Origin: Amorphophallus konjac
Lineage: Eukaryota > Streptophyta > Magnoliopsida > Alismatales > Araceae
Reading direction: 5' to 3'
Length of the DNA stretch: 64,000 bases
NCBI GenBank assembly: GCA_022559845.1
Contig: CM040118.1
Coordinates: 239,181,224 to 239,245,223, forward strand
The position numbers were made by a program, and so were the translations under genes. Positions 1 through 11,947 of this stretch are shown here, piece by piece (within the stretch, counting starts at the first letter, position 1; the number at the start of each line of letters is the position of its first letter). The notes under the pieces are model-generated. The model worked only from the letters and a program-made list of their open reading frames with translations, had not been told where the DNA came from and did no database searches.

Positions 1-722
1 GGATCAAAATCTCATACGGGAGTACCACCTCCATCCCATAAGTGAGAGCAAAAGGAGTTTACCCCGTGGGGGTACGGACGGAGGTGCGATAAGCCCATAA
101 AGCTTTTATTAATTTATCAGCATAGTCAGCAAATTTATGCGACTCGCATGTTTTCTTGATGATTTTAAGAAGAGTCTTATTGGTAGTCTCGACTTGGCCA
201 TTGCCTTGGGGATAGTATGGTGATGAATGATGCAATGTAATATTAAATTTCTTACAGAGGTCTTAGAGTTCTTGTGACACGAATTGAGGTCCGTTGTCGA
301 TGATGATGTCGCTTGGCACTCCAAATCGCGAAATGATATTGTTCAGGATGAAGCGACAAACTATGGTGGCCTTGATTTCCGCATATGCTTCGGCTTCGGC
401 CCACTTCGTGAAATACTCCGTAGCGGTGAGGATGAAAGATTTCTGTTTGGTTTGGGAGTTTGGATCACCTAGTGGGCCTACAATATCCCAAAGCCCACAT
501 TGAGAATGGCCAAGGAGAAGAAAGTGGATGAAGGGATGAAGCAGGAGCGTGAATCATGTCAGCATGGAGTTGGCATTGAAGACACCTACGGACATAGGTG
601 GAATAATCTTTTTCTAGGGCTGGCCAATAATAGCCCTGTCTAAGAATCTTCATCGCCAAGGCCTGACCATTGACATTCACTTGAGTGAGTTGCTTCAACA
701 ACTTTCCAAGCCTCATCATCAT
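1..722 (-). pseudogene. Tat-1 integrase, partial and decayed
   Basis: The stretch 465-722 reads as the integrase zinc-binding region: a GYYWP block followed by CLQCQLHAD, which fits the second half of the HHCC finger. Further down (464 to 1) the catalytic core can only be followed in pieces across frames, with stops and shifts. Integrase would insert the cDNA into the host chromosome. The C-terminal end lies outside the window. No intact D,D-35-E core can be read, so the protein is not functional. Confidence 0.7.
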
Positions 723-802
723 CTAGACACCTCATAAGAACTCTATTGAGAGCACGCCGATACAATTCTCCCGCAATGATTATGTATCTGGAGGTGACTC
801 TT

Positions 803-1258
803 CTAATGGCCTTGCGCTGCTCGGCGTTGGCTAATTCTGGGAATGACCCATCCCTGCAATATTGCTCGATTTTGTGATACCAAGGTAATTCCTCCTCTTC
901 TAAGATCTCTTTTGAGCTCTATTAAAGATACTTCTTTCAAATCCTCCTTCTCAGCCCTCTTCTCTACAGATTTCCTAAGGTTATTAAACCATGGATCGTG
1001 AAGGGAAGGAGTGTCTAGCCGCTGGACCACAATGGTCTCAGTGGAGCGATTGAGGGGAAAGGAGAGGGAAGAAGCAAGCGATGCAAGTGCATCGGCGAGA
1101 ATATTCTGTGATCTATGGGTGTGAATGTAAATCATCTTATGGAATTGCTTAGCCAAGAGCGTGACCAAATCCTGATAAGGTTTGAGCTTAGTGTCACGGG
1201 TGCGATAGGTAGAGAGAACCTGGCGCAACACCATTTGAGAATCTCCTATAATGTTCAA
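803..1258 (-). pseudogene. Tat-1 second RNase H (archaeal-type, aRNH)
   Basis: The protein carries GDSQMVLRQV, then YQDLVTLL, then HTHRSQNILADALASLAS. This is the pattern of the extra RNase H (Pfam RVT_3-like) that Tat-lineage elements carry downstream of their normal RNase H. It would remove RNA from RNA:DNA hybrids during reverse transcription and is thought to have been acquired separately from the Ty3 RNase H. The upstream part with the first acidic residue is in another frame. It lies between the first RNase H (1520-1831) and integrase, as expected. Confidence 0.8.
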
Positions 1259-1519
1259 TTATCACGCGCCTAGGACATAGCCGTGCTTCAGTCCGGCAAG
1301 GAGAGCCTCATACTCAGCTATGTTATTGGTAGCCAGAAAAGAGAGTTAGTATTCAATGGGAATAGTCACTCCTTTCGGAGTGAGGAGAACAGCGCCGATC
1401 CCTCGGCCCTGAGAATTAAGTGCACCATCAAAGTGCAGCGACCAGAAAGGGTGATGAGTGAGCACAGCCAGATGTTCATCGGGGAACTCATCCTGGATAG
1501 AATTTGTACAAGGGATAGG

Positions 1520-2835
1520 TTAGTGAGCAAGATGTTCAACGATAGCATATCCCTTGATTACTTTCTGAACGACGAAGGTAATATCGAACTGGGAGAGAAA
1601 ACTCTGCCAGCGGGCCAACCTACTAGAAAGGATGGGTTTCGCTAAGAGATAGCGAATTGGGTCCATTCTAGAGATCAACTTAACCTCGTGGGCTAGGAAA
1701 TAGTGTTTCAATTTCTGGGCTATCCAAACTAAGGCTGCGCAGGTCTTCTCCATGGTGGTATACTTAGCTTCTGGAGGATTGAACAACCTAGAGAGGTAGT
1801 AGGCTTCCCTTTCCTTCCCTTCATCGTTCACTTGTGCCAGGACAACTCCTAGGGAGTCCTCAACAATAGAAATGTATAAGTCAGGGGTTTTCTAGGGGCA
1901 GGGGGTTGTAAAACTGGGGGATTTGACAAATAAACCGTCAAATCCTCATAGGCCTTTTGACATTGTTCATTCCATTCAAATTTGGCTCCCGCCTTCAACA
2001 GTTCGTAAAATGGGCGGCATCTTTACGAATGTTGAGATATAAACCTTCGGATGAAATGCAAACGCCCAATCAGTCCTTGAAGCTCAGTAATGTTCTTAGG
2101 CGGTGGCATATCCATAACGGCATTTGCTTTATTCAGATCAATTTGAATCCCCCGCTTGCTAACTATGAAACCCAGTAATTTCCCTGATGATACTCCAAAT
2201 ACACATTTCTTCGGATTCATTTTAAATTTATATTCCCTAGCCCTTTGTAACACCTTGGCCAGGATCGCAGGGTGCTCTTCCTTCGACCTTGACTTCACCA
2301 GGATGTCATCCACATATGCCTCCATATAAACATGCATCATGTCGTGGAAGATGGCCATCATCGCCCGTTGGTATGTGGCAACCGCATTTTTTAGTCCAAA
2401 TGGCATGACCGCATAGCAGTAGGTGACCCAAGGCGTGTTGAATGAAGTCTTTTCTTGATCTTTCGGAGCTAGACGGATTTGATTATACCGTGAATATCCA
2501 TCCATATATGAGAGGGCTTCATACCCGGCCGTGTTGTCCACCAACACGTGGATATGAGGAAGCGGAAAATCATCTTTAGGACATGCCTTATTCAAGTCTC
2601 TGAAATCAATGCAAATTTAAACTTTTCCGTCCTTTTTCATCACAAGGACTATATTTGCCACCCATTGAGGATGCAAAACAACTCTAATGAACTTGGCCTT
2701 ATGCAATTTATCCACTTCTTCTTTTATCCTTAAGGCCATATGGGGGTGGAATCTTCTTGATTTTTGCTTAACAGGTGTTGCCCCTGGTTTATGTACAAGT
2801 CTGTGTTCCACCAGGGTGGGGTCAAGGCCCGGCAT
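1520..2835 (-). pseudogene. Tat-1 reverse transcriptase and first RNase H
   Basis: RT (2835 to 2023) shows the primer region, the FRDLNKACPKDDFPLPH block, YSRYNQIRLA, MPFGLKNA and the catalytic AYVDDILVKS, which is intact. A stop at about 2614-2616 splits the frame. The RNase H (1831 to 1520) reads FNPPEAKYTTMEKTC and a KLKHYFLAHEV block in a different frame, so there is an indel between 2022 and 1832. Together they would make double-stranded cDNA from the element RNA. The domain order (protease, RT, RNase H, integrase) is that of Ty3/gypsy. Confidence 0.88.
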
Positions 2836-2880
2836 GTCCTCGTAGGACCAGGCGAATGAATTGATGTACTCCCTCAGGAC

Positions 2881-3372
2881 CTAGACTAACTCTTTTTCAA
2901 CCTGAGGAGGCAGGTTAGCGGAGATAATTATGAGCCTGGGATCCTTTTCTGTTCCAAGATTAATTTCTTTCGTGGGTTCATCCACTGCTGATGGTGGTTC
3001 ATCGAACCTCTTCAATCCTTGTGCGTACAAATCGACAGTGTCTTCCACGTTGCTATCCTCATAATCGATCGGGTCTTTCTCATCTATGATCTCATAAACA
3101 CCTAATCCATCATCACTCCATACCATGTCTAGCTCCTCATCATCCTCCAAGACAATGGTTGTTTCTACAAACTCAGGACATCTAAGAAGGGCGTGGCAAT
3201 GCTAAGCAAGATCCTGGAGGAACCTATCAAGGATGGCTTTAGAATAGCGCGTCATTGGGCGCGTAGCAAGCGTGGAAGGGTTGGAGACACTGGAATAAGA
3301 TTCTACTTCACTAGACCCGACCAACTCTACTTCCCTAGACTCAACAAACCCTATATCTAACCTAGAGGAAAG
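2881..3372 (-). pseudogene. Tat-1 acidic linker between G-patch and RT
   Basis: The readable part (3150 to 2881) is 89 residues rich in Asp and Glu, for example MEDDEELDMVWSDDG and EIIDEKDPIDYEDSNVED, ending in ISANLPPQVEKELV. The last block matches the segment that precedes RT in many Tat polyproteins (around the xPxxKxxLI motif). I know of no enzymatic role for it. It joins the G-patch region to RT, with stops at both ends. Confidence 0.6.
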
Positions 3373-3377
3373 AAAAT

Positions 3378-4298
3378 CTAATGGAAGGGAAATAGGGGCC
3401 TCATGCCCTTGGGAAGAGGACTAACAAAACATAGCATAATCCTCCACTGAAATCTCCATTTTAAAATTGGCATTTTTTTTAGACTGGTGGAGACCATACA
3501 GCAAGAAGGATCAGATGGGGAAGGAGGAGCAGGAAGCGTAAGAGGATAGAGGGATGGGAAGAAGACATCGAAGAATGGGTTAGAGGAGGAAAACCACATG
3601 GTTGACAGATCAACGGGTGGGCAGTGCCCACATGAGCACGGCACAATCAGCACCTCAGTCGGCATTTCCATGAAAAACGTATCAATCATGATAGGGGGTG
3701 AGCGGGGTATGGACTCCAGCTCTTGAAAAAAAGAAGTAAGACGGGAAGGAGACCAAGAAAAGGTAATAAGGGAGCTCCCCGCTTCCCACGGACTTTGAAC
3801 TGGATTTGCTGGCGTGTACTTCACAAGCTGCATCCCGGGTTGTCTCAAACTTTCTTCTTCATTGAACATCTCGGCAAAGGCTTCGGAACAATCCATAGCA
3901 TCATCAACCGACCCGTTTTGCAGCAACGACGGCTCGGTCACTGTGCAAGCAGCATTTTCTTTCTCTTTCTGGCAAAGCGGCGTCTTCAGAGTGCCAGGCT
4001 GAAATGGCCCCTTAACAAAATGCTGACGGTAGTCCCATGTCAGCGGTCGTGAATCTCCCAGAATTGACAACGTGGACTCCCGATACCCGAGACCCCTTCT
4101 GCCCATTTTTCTGTCCTTAGGGATTGGCTTAGTCCGCCCTTGTAATTGAGCACCGAGACCCATGCCCGGCTGGTAGCCTAGCTTCAATATCATACTCCAG
4201 CCCTTGGAATCTCTTACCTTGGTCTTCGTCTTGACATTAACTGATGTGGTGGTGGGCTTGCGTGACGCATATGCCCATGAAAAATCAAGGTCGAGCAC
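3378..4298 (-). pseudogene. Tat-1 pol segment with G-patch domain
   Basis: Residues about 28-75 read KVRDSKGWSMILKLGYQPG, then MGLGAQLQGR, KPIP and RRGLGYRE. The spaced glycines and aromatic residues are those of a G-patch, a motif of RNA-processing proteins that binds or activates RNA helicases. It sits directly after the protease and before RT, overlapping the protease frame by about one base, so the two were one polyprotein before a frameshift. The remaining 230 residues are low in recognisable motifs. G-patch in some plant Ty3/gypsy polyproteins is known; its role is unclear. Confidence 0.75.
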
Positions 4299-4717
4299 TA
4301 AATAACCGACTTGTTACTCGGCCAAAGGGTCGGCAAAATCTTATTGGAGATGGATTCAACAGAGTGTGCCGTGGAGATGCTATTTCCCTTTACCACTCGT
4401 CCCTGGAATGGGAACTTGAGGCACTGGTGGGCGGTAGAGGGTACGACGTAAAGGCTGTCGATCCACGGATGACCCATAATGGCTTTGAACATTGGATCAA
4501 TATCTAACACATAAAATTCTACGGGCATCGTCAATGGCCCGAGCTCGGCTTGAACAGTAATCACCCCATGGCACGCTCTCCTAGAGATATCATAAGCTGC
4601 TATAGTCGTTGGAGTTGGCCTAAGTAATTCTTCAGAAATGTTACATGCGCGGAGGGTGCTGAGTGGATAGACTTTTATAGATGCCCCGGTGTCAACCAAA
4701 GCTGCATCTATAGACAC
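4298..4717 (-). pseudogene. Tat-1 aspartic protease
   Basis: The start reads AALVDTGASIKVYPLSTL, with the catalytic DTGA of retroviral-type aspartic proteases, followed by a flap-like region and AIMGHPWI, close to the usual ILG-x-PW end motif. The protease would cut the Gag-Pol polyprotein. About 139 residues are open. The catalytic Asp is present. The frame differs from the upstream gag and downstream G-patch frames. Confidence 0.85.
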
Positions 4718-4909
4718 CTTATTCTAGGGGATGGAGATGTAGAGCGGCATTTGGCGTGCCTCCGGGGGTGCTAGTTCAGTCTCAGAAAACATGATGGCCG
4801 GCCCTGCCGTCAGTGTTGCTGGGGCCGATGGAAGGCTATCCACTGCCATGTCCTCGCTGACCATGACTTTTTGGAGAAAAGCCTTCATAGCATCTTGGTG
4901 CAGCGTGGA

Positions 4910-5885
4910 TCACTTCATCAACTCCAATATAGAAATCTTGGCCGGCATCCAGTCCAAATGATGCAACAAATCATACCGTGTACCAAGCAATGGGTCTGCT
5001 TCTTCTGGTTCAACTGTTGGTGACGGAACTTGGGGGTTGGGTGCAGGTGCACCGGTGGTAGAATAACTCCTATGGAACAAGCGCTCGCTCCGGAGGGCAA
5101 GGTTTTGCGCCGACACAGCATTAGACGGACTCACAATGGGTGATTTGATAGGCCCAGTGGGGTGAGATGAGGGAGTAAAAGTGGTGATGGTGACGGTGGA
5201 GGCAGGCCTAACGGGCCTTGGAAGAATAATGGGTGACGGGCTAGGTGAGGGGGTAACAATGTGGGGTATGACAGGCACTGGTGTTGTGACTGGTGATGTA
5301 GTAGGCAATGGGGTAGATATAACGAGGGGTCTGGAAGGAATGGCGGGTGTGGTGGAGGCAACAATAGTAGGCCGAATGATAGTGGGGGTAGAGGATGAGG
5401 GTGAGTTGTTGTAGGTATATATGGTGGAGGGCCAAAAGGTGAGCTGGAGTCTCGTCATCATAGGACCACCCAGCGTTGGGAGCTAGGCGGTAAATAATGT
5501 TCACATGAGCCGGTGCCGGCGGCTGCGGTTGCGGAGTGGGCGGGTGGTTTGGCATCGGATTCTGATGAATCCCAAGTTCTTGTGTGGGTAGCTGCTTCTG
5601 TTGGGGTTGAGGTTGCTGTGGCTGTTGCTGCTGCTACGCCGGCTGTTGCGGCCTCGGCGCCTGTCTTCTTCTCTCGTTAATCTCCGCAACCAACTTATGC
5701 ATTTTTGCCCAGTCAATCCGCTGTCCTTCATGCAAATCATAGACAAAATCATGGAAGTGGTAGCACCTCTCAATCATGTGCCCGGGCTACCGGTGGAATA
5801 TGCAGAATCTGGACGGGTCGGCAGTCGGGTTCCAGTTTGGGCATTCCGGGGGAAGCTGAAGATCACCGGTGTGCATAAGGGCTGA
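4910..5885 (-). pseudogene. Tat-1 proline/threonine-rich spacer between gag and protease
   Basis: The strand encodes low-complexity Pro, Ser and Thr runs (5461 to 4910) and, upstream, Arg- and Gln-rich stretches (5773 to 5501). It includes a segment near 5700-5800 resembling a degraded zinc-knuckle neighbourhood (a His/Cys-rich stretch close to CHDFVYDLHEG). No clean CCHC finger can be read because of stops and shifts. Such spacers are common between Gag and protease of Tat elements. Confidence 0.45.
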
Positions 5886-5996
5886 AAAGATGTCTAGCAA
5901 AGTTTCAGGTAGAGGAGGGTAATGAGCTCTCTTAGGACTTGGGCGTGCAGGTGCATTGCCATTTGGTGGAGGAACATTATGGTACTGTGGCGACTG

Positions 5997-7519
5997 TTAA
6001 GGCTGTTGTGGCAGTGGTTGCTGAGGAGCGGGGAATGATGGTTGGGTAGTTGGTGGAGCGGTGAACTGGGGGTTGCGGAAAGGTTGCTGGAAGCGAGGTG
6101 GAGCAGATTGGTTGGTGAAGTGGACAGCCTGAACCTGCTCATTTTTCTGGACTCCCTCAGTAACTGGGCCCTGGGGTTTTCTGGCGGGTTTGGGCTTCTG
6201 GGCCTCGAACAAGGAGTGAATGGGGGAGTCTTTGAACTGGGTCTGGATAAACCGGGCCCTACTGTACAATTGGTGCATGTTGGATATGTCATTCATAGAT
6301 AGGATGTTCCGGAATGTGGGGGTGGCATTGGAAATCAACAGCTTAACTTTTTCTTCTTCCGGAATCTGCCCGAGCATGCGGGAGGCCATCTGCCTCCACC
6401 TATCAGTATAGGTGGCGAAGTCTTCGTCGGGCTTCATCTTCTCGGCCACCAGATCAGTAAAAGAGTACTCCAGGCACACCTAATCTTGGAATCTCTGTAT
6501 GAAATTTTCTTTAACGACTTTGAAACTCTCCGCATCCTCCAGTGGTAGAGCATAGAACCACTCCAAAGCTACCACATCCAAGGAGCGGCGGAAAAGATAC
6601 GCCATGAGGCGATTGTCATATTGAAACTACGCCGACTCGTATAAGAATTCCCTTATATGAATGAAGGGGTTGCCATTCCCATCATCCTTCTCGTATGTGG
6701 GGAGCTTCGGGTGGGGAGGGAAACAGATGTCACGAAAATTGGGATTCGGGATATCAGCTAGGGACTGTGGGCCGACTCGCTTGTGAAGGAGGTCAAGTTG
6801 TTGCTGCATGGTAGCCCACTTATCAAGAAGTTCTCGTTCCCGGGATGGAGGAGGCAAGACTGGAAGGGCAGACCCGGCACAAGGGGCCGAAGGATAGGTG
6901 GCCGGAGGGGGAAGCCCGTAAGAGGGATAATGGGCCAAGGATGGGCCCATATCCATGTGAGTCAAGTGGGTAGGCCCCGCTTGAGAATGTAGGAAGTCGG
7001 CCGGGCCAACAAGAGCCTGCAGCGCTAGAGCGGTGGTCCCATAAGGATCCGGATAAGAAGATGAAAGGAGTAGGGTCTTTCCCTTATCAATCATCTGATG
7101 GGCAGAACTAGAAGCCTGGCCCACCTCCGAATTGGAGAAACAGAGGACCTTGGGTTGGACAAGGGTAAGATCGATGGGAACAATAGACGAGGCCCCTAGC
7201 CCACTAACCAAAGATAGAGAGGAGGCGGCAGCAGACACGCGTTGGGGAGGAGCAAAAGACGGGGCGTCTGGACCCTGTAAAGCTTGGCAGAGAATGTGGA
7301 GCTAGGTCGGATCCAGCTGGGCCATCATATGTAGAACGTGATTGGTTGAATTGTGAGTGGCAGAATCAGAGGGGGAGGGTTGACTACCCTCAATAGCAAT
7401 GGTCGGAAGAGGAGGGCAGACCCCTCTCTCTCCTGCACAGTTGTGACCCTAGGCGGGTCCTCCAAGAGTCCCTGAGAAAGGGAATTCTCGCGGGAGTGGG
7501 AGAAATCATAGGAAGACAT
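5997..7519 (-). pseudogene. Tat-1 Gag (capsid region)
   Basis: The capsid domain (Pfam Retrotrans_gag type) covers 6700 to 6200: YALPLEDAESFKVV, YSFTDLVAEKMKPDEDF, YTDRWRQMA and EEEKVKLLISNATPTFRNIL. The pieces 7238-6627 and 6479-5997 share one frame and are separated only by stops at about 6627 (ESA-stop-FQYDNRL, expected Trp) and 6480 (FQD-stop-VCLEY). The likely start Met is near 7519, in another frame. Gag would form the virus-like particle in the cytoplasm. Confidence 0.85.
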
Positions 7520-8754
7520 GGTGGAGGGAGAATCGAACAGAGGGTTGAAATAAGAAATGAACGAGGAATTGCCCCTAGGAGAAGATCATGTGGGTGTGAA
7601 GCAACTCCACATGCAACGAGCACCTTGAAATAAGAGAAACAACACCTAATAAGCACCTAAATGGAGATGAATAACAAAAAATGCATAACCAAGGAGGAGA
7701 GAAGAGGCAACCAATAATCAACAAAGTTGCAATGATGCGACAAATTTTTAGAAGTTCCGCTTTAAGAACCTTAATGAATTGAATTAAATGAACGTTCACC
7801 CAACAATAGGATTCTTAATAGGGGTGGGATAAGGGACTTGGTTGACTCTAAGTTTACTCTCTCTCACACATGCAACCTAGACTCGGGGTGGTAAGGTACA
7901 ACCTGCCCGGCGTCCGTGTGAGAATCCACGGCTCACGGGGACTTACGGAGGTCTTGGATAAGGTCACCTGGTCGGGTACAAGGAATATGGAGATGAGAGG
8001 ATCCCCTACCAAGGTAGGAATGCAACTAGTATGGTAAAAGTGTATGAACCTATGTGCACCGGAGTGCATGCAAATTCTAGCTAAAGACTAAAAAGCAATG
8101 ATCAAACAATGGCAATAATAGTGCAGGGATAAATGACAAGCAAGGGGAGATAATTAGCACCCAAAACAAGTATGGAGTGATGTGAAATAACACACAAATA
8201 AAAATCTCGGGGTGCGCTGTAGTAAATTAGCGGTCTGATGGGAGACCGCACAGGGAGGGTAAGCGGCCCTGGGTAGGACCGTAAAGTAGCAGGGAGTAGT
8301 AAATAGTAAAAACACAGAATAAACAATCAACAGTGGCAAGAAAAATGCGCAGCGTATCTGAGTGAAATATGCGGCCAGTAGAATGACCGTCAACGAAGGT
8401 AAACGGCCCTTACAAAACTACAACAGGTAACAGTTTATCAGAAAATGCGAACACCAAGAACGTACCTGAGGCAAAATTACGCAGTCTATCATCCGATCGC
8501 TTGATGCCAGAGACGGCCCGCAATAAACCGCAAAAACTAACAGGCTCATAGAGATATGAACATCAGAAATAGAGAGGATCAACGCACCTGAGACAAAAGA
8601 AGGCGGTCTGTCGACCGACCGCTGAATGCTATAAACGGCCCACAGAGGGCCGTAATTAACCCACGGACAGAAGACAACAAAACTGTAAACCTAAGATGAC
8701 TAAAACTAACTCAAACAAGTAGTTCAACAACGTCAGAAGCACGATGGGCACAAG
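7520..8754 (-). other. Tat-1 untranslated leader with short hairpins
   Basis: No coding region. The leader is related to that of Tat-2 (compare 7850-8060 with 12170-12400, both with a GTGAGAGAATCCACGG-like core). It contains several inverted motifs, for example GCGGTCT-[6]-AGACCGC at 8230-8249, and weaker ones near 8390, 8470 and 8600. Confidence 0.6.
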
Positions 8755-8774
8755 GGGTCCCACCGTGATCGCCA
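8755..8774 (-). other. Tat-1 primer-binding site candidate
   Basis: The minus strand reads TGGCGATCACGGTGGGACCC close to the LTR end. A near-identical motif sits at the same place in Tat-2 (13113-13132). It starts with TGG, complementary to a tRNA CCA end. I cannot assign the tRNA without a search; TGGCGA suggests tRNA-Arg as used by related Ogre elements. Confidence 0.6.
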
Positions 8775-8784
8775 AAAAAGGGGA

Positions 8785-10649
8785 TGTAGATATGTTCTTT
8801 CCCTCTCTAACTCAAAATATGAAATATGCTAAAATGGGGAAAAGAGTGAATGTGTGTGTGTGAGTGAATGGCATGAAAAAGACAAACGATGCAAGCAATG
8901 AATCACTCACAGGCATGGACAAGTTATGATCGCCACCAAGGTATTAAGTACAAGGAGAGGGCACCACATACCTTGGAAAAGGGGAGACGGATGAGGACAC
9001 TCGCCCAATAATGCAGCACTGGAATGGGATGAAGACGGTCCTATGGAGACCGCGGAAGGATGTAGACAACCGAACGACAAACCGTGTGTAGCGCTGAAGA
9101 GTGACACGGGAAGGATACCTGGCTGGGGACTAAATGGTCTGAATCAGGCCGCAGGAGGGCGATAAACGGTTTGAAGAAGACAGCTAACCCCTCTCTATGG
9201 TCGGAGATGAACCGCGCGAAGCCGCTAGACTCCAAGCTGAGAGACTTAATCCTCCACCCCTTCCAGCCGGCCAGAGGGGATGGGCCTCGTGCTAAAACTC
9301 ATGTTGACCTGCAAAACACAGCAAATGACCAGAAAGCACAACCCAAATTAGTTTATGAAGAATGGAAAACTAAACACATAAATGGAATCGGGGATACCTG
9401 GGGGTTGGGTTTTTTTAAACCCCTATGGGGCGTGAAAAATAGTAGGAAGGAGAAAGAATGAGAGAAGGACGGTGAAAAACGCGGGTGACAGTGAAAGGAA
9501 AGGAACAAGCAACGATGAACAAATGGTGGAATGACTAACTAACAAAGACTCAAATAAACACAAACGCAATGACTACTCCCTGAACCGAAGGCTTAATGGA
9601 CGTGAAAAGCCTTCCTCCCTGGCTGAGATTCGCTCAAGAAAGCAGCAGCACTCCGACGCGACTTTTGGATCTCCCCCCCTCGCGAGCTTGGACTATGGGT
9701 GCTATTTATAGACCCTTGAAAGTCAGCCCCGAATCAGGGATTTTCCAGCGAGAATTAGGCCGAGATTATTTAAGATAAGTTGGAGATAACACTCCCAATT
9801 TTCTCCAGGATTAAACAGAACCTAATTTGGTTAAGAATCCACGGAGAAATTTAAGGATGAAGTAGCTAAATTGACCACGGATGGAGAGAGAAAAACCTGT
9901 TAAAGTAAGGATCTAGGCCTTATATGCAGTCGATCGATGGGCCGCCTACCCATATAAACGGTCCAATGCTAAACTGCCTACATGGTGTCGGTGGAAATTA
10001 ATAAATAGATAAATAAATCCATTTCTCCAAAGAATAGACCGACTTAACTAGCGTAGGACTCTCCAGAGGAAAACGGTCTTTCGATGGACCGCCCAAAGAA
10101 TTTGAACGGCCCATCGCGTGGCCGCCTCACAGATGTCGACGGAAAATCCGAAATAACGAGATAAATAGCTAATTATCCAGAGAGTAGATTGAATTAGGAC
10201 TCTGGCTTAAAAACGGTCAATTGATGGGCCGCCCGACCAGTTCAAACGGTCTAATGCTAGACCGCTTACCCGGTGTCGGTGGAAATTAAGAAAAATCAGA
10301 TAAATAGCCATTTATCCAGAGGTCAAGCCGTTGGGTGACAAAAATGGTCTTACTATACACCGCCGATCCTGCTAAACGGTTTATCGCTAGACTGCTTTTG
10401 AGCTGGACGGTGGAAAATAATAAAATGGGATAAATAAGCCCATTTACCCCAAAGACCAAGTTAAATCAAGGCCCATTAAGCCCAAACTTGAGAAATTTGA
10501 GAGCAAACCTAGCCAGGGAGGAAAGTACCGATAAAATAAGCCCAAAGAAATGCCTAAACATGACCCAATGAGTAATGGACAACTTGAGGCATCGAAAAAT
10601 AAGGGAAAGAAAAAAAAACTCAACTCAATGGCAAAAACGGGTGTCAACA
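8785..10649 (-). repeat. Tat-1 5' LTR
   Basis: It starts TGTTGACACCCG at 10649 and ends near ...TACA at 8785, about 1.87 kb. It is related to the Tat-3 LTR (34491-36222): both start TGTTGACACCCG, have a TATAAATAG box, a GGGGTTTAAAAAAACC-like block (minus strand, near 9410-9430), a GCACGAGGCCC block and a GGCGATCA motif near the U5 end. The left edge is approximate because 10 nt separate it from the primer site. Confidence 0.75.
9702..9710 (-). promoter_or_regulatory. TATA box of Tat-1 LTR
   Basis: TATAAATAG on the minus strand, about 940 bases into the LTR. The same box occurs at the matching place in the Tat-3 LTR (35217-35225). Confidence 0.65.
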
Positions 10650-10741
10650 CCAACCACGCCCACTTGCTCATTAGTAACAGTACCCTTAGTTGTTCCACCA
10701 TTGTTGTTTAAAATATTGGTCTTCCTTGCCATCCTCGGCTT

Positions 10742-11947
10742 TTACTCAAATATGCCCATGATGAGCAAATCTTTCATCTGTGTTTGTATATATCCAGCTC
10801 TTTCATAAAGTTCGTCCATTATGTTCAATTTATTCATTGCCAGAATGTGACGGAATTGCGGAGTAGCATTTGATCTTATCATCTTAACTTGCTCCGGTTC
10901 TGAGAATGTATCTCTTAACTTTTCAGCCATAGCCCTCCATCTATAAGTAAATTGCACAAAATCCTCCTCGAGTTTCATTTTCTCCGAAACTAGATCAGTG
11001 ATGGACAAAGAGGGACCCACACGGTCTCTATATTTTTGCAAGAATTTTCTTTGAACGACATCAAAATCACCAGTTTCAGCTGGCTCCAGAGAGTAAAACC
11101 ATTCAAGCGTTGGGCCATCAAGAGATCATCTAAAAAGGTAAGCCAAAGATACTTTATTGTTCTGCCAAAAGGATGCCTCGTACATGAAATCTATTAAATG
11201 AATGAACGAGTTGCTCGTTCCATTATAGCGCCTAAAATTTGGCATCTCAGACGGAGGTAGATGGAAGTCCGGCAATGTGGGGAGAGTAATCTCCAGAGTA
11301 TCCTTAGGGGACGAAACCCTCCTGAGTTGTTCTTCCATGCTAGCAATATTTTGGAGGAGAAGAGTGTTGGTGTCAGACTCGGCCGGGGCCAGATTGGTAT
11401 GGAATTGGTGTTGAATAGGCCTTCTCAAAGTTTGGGGAGGTGGAGGATGTTGTGGCCTAACCACGGAATGGCTTGCCGGTTGGGCCGGCGTAACCATAAC
11501 GGGAGTTCGTGGACGGGATGAAATTTTCTATGAGACCGCTTGGTCATTGGAGGTGTTAATTTGAAGGCCACCCGCGGCCTGAGGGGGATTTGAGGAAGAA
11601 GAAGGGATAGACTTCCCTTTAAGAGCGGCCTTGATCGCTTGGCGTTGGGTATCGTACAGTTGAGATAAGACATTGATGAGATCATTCAAATTAAAATGGG
11701 AAGCTTCCCAGGATGTGTCTTGTAGGGTAGGTTGGGCCTGGGAGGAGGACTCAACCACTTGGGTGGTGGTGTCCACCACATAGACTTGAGGAGGAGGATA
11801 TTGAGAATGAGTGGGAGTGTAGTTTCCCTCGTACTGAATAAAACCTTGAGCATCCTCATAGGTTTGATCAAATTGACCATCCTCACCAACATCATAGGAA
11901 TACTCTTGGTTGGCCATATTGACAAATCTACTTGAACGAAGTTTCAT
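10742..11947 (-). pseudogene. Tat-2 Gag, truncated by Tat-1 insertion
   Basis: One frame runs from the Met at 11947 to the insertion point with no indel but with in-frame stops: after SNDQAVS (about 11527), after SLAYLFR (about 11125, TGA in place of a probable CGA) and after LLIMGIFE (about 10740). The N-terminus is Gln/Ser/Thr-rich. The capsid domain reads YRDRVGPSLSITDLVSEKMK, EEDFVQFTYRWRAMAEK and EQVKMIRSNATPQFRHIL. It is homologous to the Tat-1 Gag but clearly diverged. The last readable residues before the Tat-1 LTR are a Thr/Val/Gly-rich stretch. Confidence 0.85.

Larger units (their letters stand above)
1..10649 (-). mobile_element. Tat-1: Ty3/gypsy Tat-lineage LTR retrotransposon, 3' part outside window
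   Basis: Read on the minus strand, the order is LTR, primer-binding site, leader, gag, protease, G-patch region, RT, RNase H, a second RNase H and integrase. Two RNase H domains in a row is the known hallmark of the Tat lineage of plant Ty3/gypsy elements. The frame shifts between domains and several stops interrupt it, so this copy is dead. The LTR begins TGTTGACACC at 10649 and lies inside the gag of Tat-2; the base flank CCAAC at 10650-10654 should recur after the 3' LTR, which is beyond the left edge. Confidence 0.88.

Noticed and set aside
5181..5414. Gly/Val-rich frame on the plus strand
   Set aside because: It is the reverse of the Pro/Thr-rich Gag spacer of Tat-1.
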